The translations under genes were made by a program, and so were the position numbers. This document shows, piece by piece, positions 47,329 to 57,949 of a DNA stretch of 64,000 nt. The DNA lies in the NCBI GenBank assembly GCA_036346355.1, contig CM070584.1, positions 54,953,097-55,017,096 of the forward strand, read 5' to 3'. This DNA comes from Rhipidocladum racemiflorum. Its lineage: Eukaryota; Streptophyta; Magnoliopsida; Poales; Poaceae. The notes beneath the pieces were generated by a model. The model saw only the letters and a program-made list of their open reading frames with translations, ran no database searches and was not told the origin of the DNA. The first letter of the stretch is position 1, and each line of letters begins with the position of its first letter.

Positions 47329-48870
47329 TGATAAGGATTAAAGTGCATTGAAGTGCTTAGAGATTGATAGATTTACATGGAAATTGACGCAACGGGACAC
47401 GTGGCGCCAATCCACATGGTGCTACAAAGATCGCGGTATGCATCACCGTTGCATAGAATTTGTTTCCATTCTAGCCAAATGGATCGAGTTGAATGATGCA
47501 TGCATGCCGACGCACAGACTGGTCCAGGCGCATACACCGATCGATGTACCAATACCACCCTCTAGTGCTATTCTATATATTGATCTCGAGATTTGTCATC
47601 TACACGCAGGACAAGTTGGCCAAGGGAAAAAAAAAATTCGATGCTTTCTTTTTGTAATACGTACGTACGTACGTACATACATACAGGTAATTATAGTTAG
47701 CCAACAACTGCATAATTTTGTTTGTAGTTCGTTGTCGCTTTTTTCTTGTTTGCATTTGTACCGTTGTCGCTTTTTTCTTGTTTGCATTTGTACGTAGGTT
47801 ATTAGTTCTAGTCATTTGTGATCAATCGTGATAGAATAGCCATCGCTACCGGTTACCCTGACATCGTAAGCAGTAAAAAGCTAGTATGTACCACCCTGTA
47901 GTTCATTGCATCGCAACTCGGCCCAAGCTGAAAGATTGGCCAGTCTTAGGCGTAGAGTAATTTCCCCTTTTTCAGGCTCTCTGTAGTTTGAATCAAACTT
48001 ATCGATACGGTACCCGAGATTATACCGATTTGGATTTTGAAACATACACTTTGATACCGATCTATACTGGTGTATCATTTCGGGTTTAGTATAATAATAT
48101 ATATTTATAAATATATACATATTTAATTATATGTACACCAAAGTTTCCTTATAATATCACTCCAAACACATAATAGTACTATCAAATATAACATATAGTT
48201 CACTAGACCATATTATCAATGATGAAGCATATGATGGAAGTAGACATATGGTAAAATCATAAAAGTAGGTAAATGTAGCCGTTGAATCAAACTTGAATGG
48301 TCCAGATCTAGATGGGATCCTACCTCTTCCATTTAAACACGTTTTGCATATAACCCCATAGAAAAATTACAAAATTCCACACCTTAAGTCGAGGAGGTGA
48401 GATTTCACCTAGATCTAAACCATTAAAATTAAAAACGCCTTTGTTTACTTACTTTCATGCTTTCACCATATGTCTACTTTCATCGTATACTTCCTCATTA
48501 TCAATTCCATCGGTATGACTGGTATTGATCTGTATTGGACCGGTATTGGTCGGTGTCAGACCGATATGACCGGTATCGAGGCCGGTACGGTACATAAAGC
48601 TACTTCATACAAACTTAGGAGCTGAAATAATACATACCGGCCGATATGTACTGGTAATCTGGTATTGATAACTGTGTTTTGAATATCCAGCGCATATTTA
48701 TCCTTTCCTTTATTTTCTCAGAGCAATTAATACACGTAAAAGTCAAATAGTTTAGCTTCAGATGTATAGCTGAACATGTATACTCCACTGTCTTGTACCG
48801 CCAAATTGTTTTAATTTTGCATCTAAAATCCTCTGATTCACATAGTAATATTAATATTAATAACACCCTT
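47329..48870. other. Intergenic DNA with simple repeats, no supported gene
   Basis: Contains an ACGT/ACAT tetranucleotide run (about 47659-47686) and, at 48490-48600, a stretch dense in GGTAT and CCGGTA. I see no terminal repeats or domains. Confidence 0.55.
47730..47792. repeat. Perfect tandem duplication, about 32-bp unit
   Basis: The block CGTTGTCGCTTTTTTCTTGT plus TTGCATTTGTA occurs twice back to back. Confidence 0.85.
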
Positions 48871-51065
48871 ATAGTGCCTAGCTTTGGAGGCCAAAGAGAG
48901 CATCCAGGTGTCAGCCATTTCTTTTGCGAAAAAGCTCTCCGTTTCTTCGAAATTGCGAACGGGTCCCTGCGCGATTTTACGTGAGAGGGAAATATTTTTT
49001 CGCGTTTCGCGTTTAGATCCCTTGGTGGCCATTTTACATGAAGAACCTCTCGTTAAATGCGAATCGCGAACGAATCCTTTCCTAATTTTTCAAAATAGCG
49101 AACAGGTCCAAAATTACAACAAATAGGTCCCCGCGCTTTACGTTTAGGTCCTTTCTCCGTTTTGCCCGGAAAAAATATTTTCGTCGCCCGTTTTTTCTCT
49201 AGACTATGCGAAAAATATTTTCGTTGGCCGTTTTTCCAAAAAAAAAAATAGAGGACCGTTTCCTTTCTCCGTTTTACCCGGAAAAAATACTTTCCTGATC
49301 CGTTTTTTCTCCGTAGCATGGGAAAAATGTTTTCGCTGGTCGTTTTTACAAAAAAAAATTGGAAGATAGTTTCCTTTCTCCGTTTTGCCCGGAAAAAAAT
49401 GTTTCCGTTAGCCGTTCTCCAAAAAAAATAAATGGAAATTCATTTTTCGTCCGTCGTTTCTCTGTTTTTGTCCTTTTTTCCGGGAAAATTGTTTTCGTGG
49501 CCCGTTTTAAAAATATTTTCGTTGACCGTTTTTCCAAAAAAAAAATGAAAAACCGTTTTCTTTCTCTGTTTTGCCCGGAAAAAATGTTTTCGTGGTCCGT
49601 TTTTCCTTCGGAGCATGGGGAAAATGTTTTCGTTGGCCGTTTTTCAAAAAAATTAATTGGAAAACCGTTTCCTTTCTCCATTTTGCCCGGGAAAAAATGT
49701 TTTCGTCATCCGTTTTTTCTCCGGATCATGGGAAAAATGTTTTCGTGGACCGTTTTCCCAAAAAAAAATAGAACTTCGTTTTTCGTCCATCGTTTCTCCG
49801 TTTTTGACCGTTTTTCCTCATTTTTCTCGGGAAAATTGTTTTCGTGGCTCATTTTTCCTGAAAAAATGTTGTTTTCGTTGGCCGTCCCCCCCTCTCCCCC
49901 CCAATTTTTTTTTTGGAAATTCGTTTTTCGTCAATCGTTTCTTTGTTTTTGTCCGTTTTTCCTCGCTTTTACCGGTGAAAAATCAAGGGAGATAATTTTT
50001 TTTGCAGCTTGTTCTCTTATATTACCCGGTAAACGCATAAGATGTTAAACTCGGCATCTATAATTTTTTTGGCAACTCGAAATCTAATATTGTTCAGAGC
50101 GATCTCTAATATTTTTCAAAACGTGTATTATCTTGGATATTCCTGTTTTTTTTAGAAATAAAAACTTGGATCAAATTTCGCATAGTGCCTAGCTTTGGAG
50201 GCCAAAGAAAGACTCCACATTACCCCCCTTGCCAATTTGCAAAAAAACCCCTCCCTTTTCTTTAATTACGCATAGATCCCTATGAATTACATATAGGTCC
50301 TCCGCGATTTTTTGTGATGGCAAAAAACCTTTTCAAAATTGCGTTCGGGCCCCTGGTTCGTTACTTTACGAACCCCCACCCCCCGACTGAGTACAAATAT
50401 CGAACGAGCCCTTTTCTAATTATTCGGGATAACGATCATGTCCAAAAATATAGCAAACAGGTCCTCATCCCTTACGTTTAGATCCTTTCTCTGTTTTCCC
50501 CGAAAAAAATATTTACCCCAACAGAAAGATGTGTACTTTTTTTCGTCTCGGTCTCTAGGGTTTCTTGAGCATCCAAAAAATTTGAAAATACGTCTAGGTC
50601 TACTTTTTCTCCGAAAAAAAAAACGAAAGCATTTCCCGTTCACGCACGCGGCGTGTGCCACGCTTACGGACCAAGGTCCTCTCTCTGTTTTTCCGAAAAA
50701 AATATTTTCGTTAACAAAAAGATGTGTACTTTTCTTCCGGCTCGGTCTCTAAGGTTTCTCGAGCCTCAAAAAAAATTGAAAATAAGTCTAGGTCAATTTT
50801 TTCTCCGAAAAAAAAAACGCAAAATCATTTTTTCTTCGGAAAAAAAAACAAAATCATTTTTCGTTCACGCACGTAGCGTGCGCCGCGCTTACGGGTTCAG
50901 GTCCTTTCTCCGTTTTCCCGAAAAGAAAAAAAAACTCGTCAACAAAAATATGTGTACTTTTCTTTTGGGTCGGTCTCTAAGGTTTCTCGAGACTCAAAAA
51001 AATTCAAAAATACTTCTAAATCTATTTTTTCTCCGGAAAAAAAACGCAAAATTATTTTTTTATTC
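48871..51065. repeat. Complex degenerate satellite-like repeat block
   Basis: Two diverged halves each begin with the same 27 bp (ATAGTGCCTAGCTTTGGAGG plus CCAAAGA, at 48871 and 50182). The first half contains a degenerate repeat starting TTTCTCCGTTTTGCCCGG at 49152, 49264, 49375, 49561 and 49673 (spacings 112, 111, 186 and 112). The second half contains a larger repeat marked by ATGTGTACTTTT near 50529, 50722 and 50950. T/A homopolymers dominate. Open frames up to 229 codons follow from the repeat and are not genes. Confidence 0.75.
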
Positions 51066-51791
51066 CGCGCCGCGCCTTATCTTCCTAGTAATCCAAATAA
51101 TGACCTACATGACCTCAATCTGCTTGAAAGGCTGCATTTCAAGAAAATTGTATAGTGGAAATGTTGTTTACTTTGTAAACGAAGATCCTCATCCCTGATC
51201 AATTGCTTAAGGGGCCGAGTAGCACTGGACGGACGACGGGAAGCTTTCTATCGTACACGATGCAACATTAAATACAACATATGTAACAAATGAAATCAAC
51301 ATATGCAACAAAATGTCTCGATCTCAACAAAAATGAAAAAAAAAATCCACTCGCTCATCATAACGCATTTCAAATTACATATCTCATTGCTATTCGAGGA
51401 TGCCCTTAAATGACTAGCTAGCGCAAAAAGTTCCAAGGAAAACAATCTACATTGTTACCACCGTTGCAGCATTTTGAAAATGTGTGTGCAACAATTAAGA
51501 AACACATATGCAATAAATTAATTTGAAACAAGAAACTTTGCATAAAAATAAAATGCTTCTTGCAATAATTGAGAAAGGCAGGTGCAATAATAGGTGAAAA
51601 CATCTGCAGTAACCGTCAAAATTCGCTAAAATAATACTACTATAATATTTTGAGAGTACTTACTGCAACACAATCAAACACTCCTTGCAACAAATGAGAA
51701 AACGTCTTGAAATAAATTGAGCTAACACACAACAAACTAGATTCGGTGTACTCTTGTAACGTTGTTGGCTTCTTCCCCCTATGATCTAGTC
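51066..51791. other. AT-rich intergenic DNA, no gene seen
   Basis: Contains many ATGCAA/TGCAACA-like words but no domain or terminal repeat. Confidence 0.5.
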
Positions 51792-52350
51792 CAGGGGCGT
51801 ATCTAGAGAGTGGTCCCGGTGGGCCATGGTCCACCTAAAAAATCCTCAGCCTAAGACCCAGTGACATCTAAACTAGTATAAAGTAGTTCAGTAGTTCTGT
51901 TTCCGTTCGTAACCTGCATGTGTTAGATGTTGTCGTTCTTATACTAATTCATAAATTGATAGTTGATCAGAATGTTAGATTATCTATCGACTGGGCAGCT
52001 GTTCTGTTAATCTTTTGAGGTAGCAGCTATGTTGCTTACTGTTGGCATTAAGCCATTTTTTTTGGTTTGCAGCAGTAGGCATCTACTAATTAATCGATTG
52101 CTTTGAGCATCTTTTGTCATGAGAAAATTAGGCGTGTAGCTTCTGTTTCTGTTACTCTCGATTAGTAATTTTTCTAGCTCTTTATAAAGGGCAAGTACTC
52201 TAATTTCAGAGTTAAGAAACTGAGTTTTAATTGTTCTTCGCAAATTATGTGCAGTGTACTGACTGCTGACTACAATCTGCACTTACAAGGTATTTAAAAA
52301 ATTTATGCTAAGTTGGACCACCCATACTCAAAATCCTGGATACGCCACTG
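51792..52350. mobile_element. Short non-autonomous hAT element
   Basis: The termini are CAGGGGCGTATCTAG and CTGGATACGCCACTG, an imperfect inverted repeat of about 15 bp of the CAGGGGCG type. The subterminal GTGGTCC/GGACCAC stretches are also inverted. The flanking 8-mers are ATCTAGTC and ATCTACTT, a decayed target duplication sharing ATCTA-T. A 91-codon minus-strand frame (52007-52282) has no domain I recognise. It is a different family from the macrosatellite hAT. Confidence 0.78.
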
Positions 52351-52600
52351 ATCTACTTCTCCCCAACCATATCTAGCAACACCGGCCTGCTCCCTCACAA
52401 GATCTGGCGACAATGGCCTCCTTTCCACTAGATTATGTGATGACAGCCTCTTTTGTATAAAGAGCACCGCTTGCGGTCATTAAAGACGAGGAGGGTAACT
52501 ATGAGGTCACGGGGCGTTCCTTTGTCTCTGAATCCTTAGTCATGGCGGCGCTGCTAGGATAAGGTTTATAGAAGTGGCGATGGGTGCAGAGCTAGGATTA
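52351..52600. other. Intergenic spacer
   Basis: No feature recognised. Confidence 0.5.
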
Positions 52601-53007
52601 GGTCCTGTTCGTTTCAGCTTTGGATTGTAGAAAGCTGCTTTTAAAAGCTGAGCAAACAAGAAGCTTTCAATCTGGATTGTAATAATCTGGAGGCCAGAAT
52701 GTAGCAATCTCACAATCCACTTTGGAGGATCTTTTCTCAGCTTTTTTTTTTTGCAAAAGACCACAATACCCATCCAACTTCAGTGAAAATTACCCACCAT
52801 TGCCCCCCACTGTTCACACAGACTTTTCAACCTATAATTGAGGGTACCACAGACTTTTGCCAAGTAGAAATAGCAATCCAAACACACTATAATCTGGATT
52901 GCCAAACAGCCATCAGCTTTTCAACCTCCAGCTTTTAACAATCCAGCTTTTACAATCCAGATTTTAAAAGCTGCTTTCTACAATCCCCAGCTGAAACAAA
53001 CAGGGCC
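52601..53007. mobile_element. MITE with long inverted repeats
   Basis: Left GGTCCTGTTCGTTTCAGCTT and right AGCTGAAACAAACAGGGCC are inverted. The similarity continues inward (GGATTGTAGAAAGC, CTTTTAAAA) for about 50 bp. The flanks read TTA and TAA. A Tourist-like (PIF/Harbinger) or hAT-like MITE would fit, but the target duplication is not exact. The interior is non-coding and contains several AATCCAGATT words. Confidence 0.72.
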
Positions 53008-53027
53008 TAAGGCTACGAAGAAATGAA

Positions 53028-53030
53028 GGA
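53028..53030. repeat. CACTA target-site duplication, left (GGA)
   Basis: Matches GGA at 56867-56869. Three base pairs is the CACTA length. Confidence 0.7.
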
Positions 53031-53962
53031 CACCGCAGGAATTGATATTATTTTTGTCGGTCAGAAACCAACGAAAATAAGGGCAAAATCAATGAAAACA
53101 ACTGTTTTCGTCGGCAAACCGACGAAAATAAGCCGACGAAGCTAATCTGACGAAAATACATGTATTATTTATGCCGGTCTTTAACGAATAGTCGTATTTT
53201 AAATCGGCCAAGACAAATGACTAAAATATCGCCGTCACCCAAATTGCCCTCGCCTGCTGACGTGGCAGGGTTATTTTCGTCGGCAGGGTTGTTTTCATCG
53301 GCCCTAGCTGATGAAAATAATTTTAGGAATTTTTTTAAAAAATACATAATATTACAAAAATCCCAGAAAATTCATAGAATATCACAGCAGGCATATAATT
53401 CACAGAATATCATATAATTCACAGAAAAATTCCACAAAAATTGTAGAAAATTCTAACAACCATAGAATATCCATCACAAGTTCATTACACACATTCATCA
53501 TACAAATTCAAATTTAACTTGGTGAAGAGTGGAAGTCGTGACCGCTACCCACACCACCACCTGAGTTGAAATATTGACTAACTGATGGTGACCCTGGATT
53601 ACTACCAATAGCGCCTCTAGCTTCAGGAGGCGGTGGCGGCCCCTATATGATGTATCCAAAATTTTATAAAAATTATCACTATTAATGTAAATAACCAAAC
53701 AATTGAAATGAAATATACCATATTTGTAGGTGGGAAGAAAAAGGCAGGAGGTGAAGGAGGTTGAAATGGTGGAAGTGACACAGTTGATCCCTAGTGAGCA
53801 GATAAAATGTCCTAAAAAGTAAGAATATCAATTTCATTTGCAAATGTTAAATCTAATAACATTTAATAATTCTAAGTGTAAATGGCTATATGTAAACATT
53901 GTATATTAGACAAAAAAAAAATTCACAACTGGATGTAGTTGAATTCATAAACTTCACAACTA

Positions 53963-54310
53963 CTCCCTCCGTCCCACAAAGAGTGCATGCCTAGTTTTTT
54001 TAAGACAGATTAATGTGCAAGGTAAACGACTAATGTGACCCTCATTACTCTATACATAAGTGTGTTGGTGCTTTGGTTTCCACTGGCACTTAAATGCGCA
54101 TGCATACATTTATAGCTCTGCATGCAAAATATTAGTGGAATATTACTCCACGCCAAGTCACTAAGCATGCAAAGGAGCTAAAAATTTTCAAATCTTGGAG
54201 TGGAGTTATGGGAATTAATGGGCTTTGGGTGGGCCATACGGACTAAAGATGCACTCTTTGTGGGACAAATTTTGAACACTAGAAATGCATTCTTTGTGGG
54301 ACAGAGAGAG
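53963..54310. mobile_element. Stowaway-type MITE inside the CACTA element
   Basis: Left CTCCCTCCGTCCCACAAAGA and right TCTTTGTGGGACAGAGAGAG are inverted. TA lies on both sides (53961-53962 and 54311-54312). A second inverted copy of the TTTGTGGGACA arm lies just inside the right end, suggesting internal duplication. Confidence 0.88.
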
Positions 54311-54554
54311 TAGCTAACAACTACGGTTCATGGAGAACAATTCAAGATATTTCTTTCAACTTAAAGCATTTGAATTCATAAAAGATCAAATGTTCTTACT
54401 TGAATGTGTTGTTATGATCTCTGCCATTCAATCATGTACTGGTCACATTGCTTCATCCTTTCCTTTGCTTGTTTCAACAGTTCCTCTTGTTGCCTTATTG
54501 TTGCCTGTTGTCGCCTCGCCATATGATAGCCATTAGTCGTGTCATGGCAGCAAG

Positions 54555-54983
54555 CTACGTAACACTCGTGGACTCATGCAAAGGTTCTTCCGAAGCTGAA
54601 AGAAGACTAAAGAATTCCTTAACCTCCGGCACGGGTCGATAATCAAACTGCCGAACAAAACCACCCATCATTTCATCCATCCGATCCTCTAGGTCATCGA
54701 AAGCATCGACTGTATTGGACATATGTCCTTGCGGGGCCTCACCATGCTCATACCATGTCTGATAATCCGGCTTGAAACCATACTTGCATAGGTGGCGCTC
54801 CATATCAGACTTGACATGCAGAGCATAATTCTGACACCTAGAGCACGAGAACTTTGCTAAATTGCCACCTGGAGATGAGGAGTACACAAGATTCACGAAA
54901 GCTTGTGTATTCACCATCCACTCTTTTGTGGGCATCTCATTACTTCTCCAACCACTGTACATCCACGCACGGTCATCTCCCAT
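54555..54983 (-). pseudogene. CACTA transposase-associated N-terminal domain
   Basis: A 142-codon frame starting MGDDRAWMYSGWRSNEM. It contains FVNLVYSSSPGGN, the cysteine pair FSCSRCQNY, then DMERHLCKYGFKPDYQTWYE and HGE. This pattern (CxxC, HL..GF.P.Y..W..HGE) is the transposase-associated domain at the start of plant CACTA TNP2-type proteins. It is thought to contribute to DNA binding. Full proteins have several hundred more residues with the transposase core. Here only about 1.5 kb of element remains downstream and no core is visible. The start codon fits the family, and the frame appears intact up to the truncation. Confidence 0.82.
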
Positions 54984-55480
54984 TTTTCACGCACTGGGTT
55001 TTGCTGATTAAATTTTACTCAGATGATATGACATGTCATAAAACCCATGCATCACCGTCCATCCCCAGACTATCCAAAAATGTGGACAATTCAGGACCTA
55101 CACAGTTCAAGAACCATACGACATGATAGCACCATCAAGTTTCAATTAGAGAACCACTAGAGGATATTCTAATTGATGAAAGTACAATTTAGACACGTAG
55201 TGTCGATTCCAATTTAGAAAATAGTATCGATTCCTGTAGTACATCATACATCTCTTCCTAGTGTATGGATCGGCTAGACAATATTTATATTTCTCTCAAG
55301 CATTGCATTTTGTCTTCCTAATTAGCTTAACTAATATTTTCAGTACAGTCTAAATGAGTGGACATGCGAGGGCATGCAAGTGATGAGGCTTCAAACGCAA
55401 CAGTTTATCAACAATGTGCAGTGGGTTCTTCATTTGTGGAGTGACGTATATATATGTATATGATTACAACATAAAGCAAG

Positions 55481-55485
55481 GTATC
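55481..55485. repeat. Solo-LTR target-site duplication, left (GTATC)
   Basis: Repeated exactly at 56168-56172. Confidence 0.92.
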
Positions 55486-56167
55486 TGTCGGGGGGTCGGG
55501 TAATTCCCATAAATTACCTCGGGTGCCACCAACGACCAAGCTCGATCCCGCCCGAGCCACCAGGAGGTCGTTACCCTGGACGGGTTAGTTAGAACCTGGA
55601 AGGCTACGTATTTCGGCCTGTTCCGAGCTCGGGCTCGGGAGGGACCCGGGATGCCACGTATTCCAGTCGATTCCGGGCTCGAGCTCGGGTAAGATGTACG
55701 AGCTCGGTGCCGGCTATCGGCCGACCTAACGTGATCTCGAGGTCGGCGGGAGTGGAAGTAACCGCCCGAGCGTAACTTCCGCTGGCCCGTTACGTTTCCC
55801 GCGGGAGCGTGGCGAAGTTGTAGGATCCACCGGTTGCCACGTTTGGACGAGGTCCAAACGTGGGATAGTGGGGCCGATGGAGTTCGATCCTTTGTAAGCT
55901 ATAAATACGTCCCCATCATGAGGGGGATAGGACACAGACTGTAAGACAAGAGACATACACTCAGATACGTTGCAAGAGTAAACGAGAGCTGGAGTAGGGC
56001 TATTATCTCTTTCTTGAGAGGCCCGAACCAGGGTAAAACTGCTGTGTCCACGCTCGTTGAAGTCTGGTGAGCCGTTCCTTGAGTAATCCCTCACGCAAGA
56101 AGGGGTCACAGTTGGTCCCTCCACCAACAAGTAAGCTCGGCGGGGGCCTGTTCCCCAATCGTCGACA
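55486..56167 (+). mobile_element. Solo LTR
   Basis: Starts TGTCGGGGGGTCGGG and ends AATCGTCGACA (TGTCG...CGACA), 682 bp, with a perfect 5-bp duplication and no internal retrotransposon sequence. CTATAAATACG (TATA at 55900-55907) would be the promoter if plus-oriented. It was formed by recombination between two LTRs of an inserted element. The base composition (rich in CGGG and CTCGGG) suggests Ty3/gypsy, but I cannot name the family. Confidence 0.9.
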
Positions 56168-56172
56168 GTATC
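56168..56172. repeat. Solo-LTR target-site duplication, right (GTATC)
   Basis: Matches 55481-55485. Confidence 0.92.
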
Positions 56173-56866
56173 ATTCAGCGAGATTACAACATAAAGCAAA
56201 ACATGAACTAGTAACACCGAAAAATAATATTAACGATGCTAGGACATGTACTAATAACACCAAAAATATGAATTAATTATCTACCATATACTAACATTGA
56301 GCACAATTAACATTAACCATGCATGCTAGGGCATATTTTTTAGCAATCAAATTCACTAAACACATTACAAATTTGTACATCTACCAAGATATTGAACTTC
56401 ACCTATCGGGCGGCAGCGTGGGGCGGCGGCGCAGGCGCGGAGGCGGCGGACGCGCTATCGATCCGCACGGGCGGGGAACTGTGCGCTGCAAGTCTCGATC
56501 GGCACCTTTTGGTCTCGAAGGATTTTCGTCGGATCTGACCGACCGACGAAAATAGCTGCTTGGACTGAGGAATAGCTGCGCGCTGCAAAGTCGAAGGATT
56601 TTTGTCGGCGCGGAGGCGGCTTGGACCGACAAAAATAGGTGCTCATTTGTTTTTCGTCGGCTTGGATCAACGAAAATAGTAAACATTAATTTTTGGCGCG
56701 GTGACTCACATATTTTCGTCGGCCTCATCGCTAATACCGATGAAACTATATGTACTTTCGTCGGTTAAATAGGGCCGACGAAATTAATAAGTTGTTTACA
56801 TCGGCCTATTTGTGGCCGATGAAGAAAAAATGAAGCCGACAAAAAAAAGTGTCTATTCCTGTAGTG

Positions 56867-57852
56867 GGAAGAGTTTTTGCCTCCTGGGGACTTGAGGGAG
56901 TAGCAGAGGGAGGGAAAAGTGGTATTAGAGAAGGATACATCAGAGAAGGTGTATGTACGAGGTTCTTTTGTTCTTAGATGGGAAGGTTGGAGTATTGGAG
57001 AGGAAGACGGGGAGAGGAGACTACATGAAGTGGGAGGGCTTAAGACGCGTGAAGCGTAGTGTGTGGAGATGTGTCTGGTACATCTGATGCAATGAGCAGT
57101 ATCGTATGTACGCACCATAGCAATACGTACCGATTGCTTAACGATTGGTGAGAAATGAAGAGAAGAGAGGGGGCGTCTTGTGACCATTTCTGCAGGGCGT
57201 GCACTACATAACATGTCCTCCACTCTACAGCAGTCAACGCCCGCGATACACGCATATATTGCTGCACTAGCTATCTGGTAGTGTTGCGCCCAACAAACTC
57301 CACTTGACTTTTCAGCTCACAAGATCAAATCTCCTACACACACATAGACCGTCGAATAGCATTTCCATTTCTACAATGGTCCGCCCATTTGGAAGTTCCT
57401 GAACATAATGCTGGCATGCATGCATGCACCACCAACTCCACTTACCAACCCTAATCTATAGCAGTACAATCTTCCAGGGCTCTAATTAAGCACGGTCCAG
57501 GAAGAGATTGAACAAATCAAGAGTGGCAGGACTGCACAATTAAGAACCAAAAAAAAGAGGAAACAGTTCATCATGTGAGGAACCGATTCAGGTAGGAACA
57601 AATATCAGTCAAGCAATATCTTTCTGCCTGCTCCCATAGTCCTTGTTCCTGTTAGTCTCGATCGGTTAGTAAAAGCAACCGGCTCGCACGATCCTTGGCT
57701 GCCGGCGCTGACTAGATCAAGTCAACCAGTGGTGGCGCTGTCAAAGCTCTGACCACATCCACCACTAGCTACTAGCCCCGCGCCCACCACTGCCGGCCGC
57801 CGTCGTCTCTTCCATGCGTCGTCACTCTCCACCAGCGAGCTAGCTAGAGCAA
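56867..57852. promoter_or_regulatory. Upstream region of the chitinase gene
   Basis: About 1 kb between the CACTA end and the TATA box without a supported gene. TTGAC or GTCAA cores, the W-box type bound by WRKY factors at many defence genes, occur at 57304-57308 and 57715-57725. This is suggestive only, because a five-base core is common by chance. Confidence 0.4.
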
Positions 57853-57860
57853 TATATAAT
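57853..57860 (+). promoter_or_regulatory. TATA box of the chitinase gene
   Basis: TATATAAT lies 97 bp before the chosen start codon, a fitting distance for a plant core promoter. Confidence 0.6.
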
Positions 57861-57949
57861 GTACATGCGTGTAATGATCATGCGGCTCCATCCAACAAGT
57901 GATCCATACACGACGCGGCCGTCCTAACACGCTCGCGCTTGCATCAGCA

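Larger units (their letters stand above)
53031..56866 (-). mobile_element. CACTA (En/Spm) element, deletion derivative with nested insertions
   Basis: The right terminus is ATTCCTGTAGTG, the inverse of CACTACAGGAAT. The left terminus reads CACCGCAGGAATT, a damaged version. Both ends carry many subterminal copies of TTTTCGTCGG and CCGACGAAAA, typical of grass CACTA elements. Flanking GGA on both sides supports one insertion event. The inside contains an N-terminal transposase fragment (minus strand), a Stowaway MITE and a solo LTR. Only the transposase-associated domain survives, so the element cannot move by itself. Confidence 0.85.

Noticed and set aside
49359..50048. 229-codon plus-strand frame rich in Phe, Ser and Val
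   Set aside because: It runs through the ~111-bp degenerate repeat and arises from the TTTTCG/CCGTTTTT words.
52598..53010. TTA/TAA as a 3-bp target duplication proving a Tourist (PIF/Harbinger) MITE
   Set aside because: The two flanks are complementary rather than identical and may be part of the inverted repeat itself, so the superfamily is left open.
56399..56728. Minus-strand frame of 109 codons near the CACTA right end
   Set aside because: It consists of translated subterminal repeats (TTTTCGTCGG and complements).
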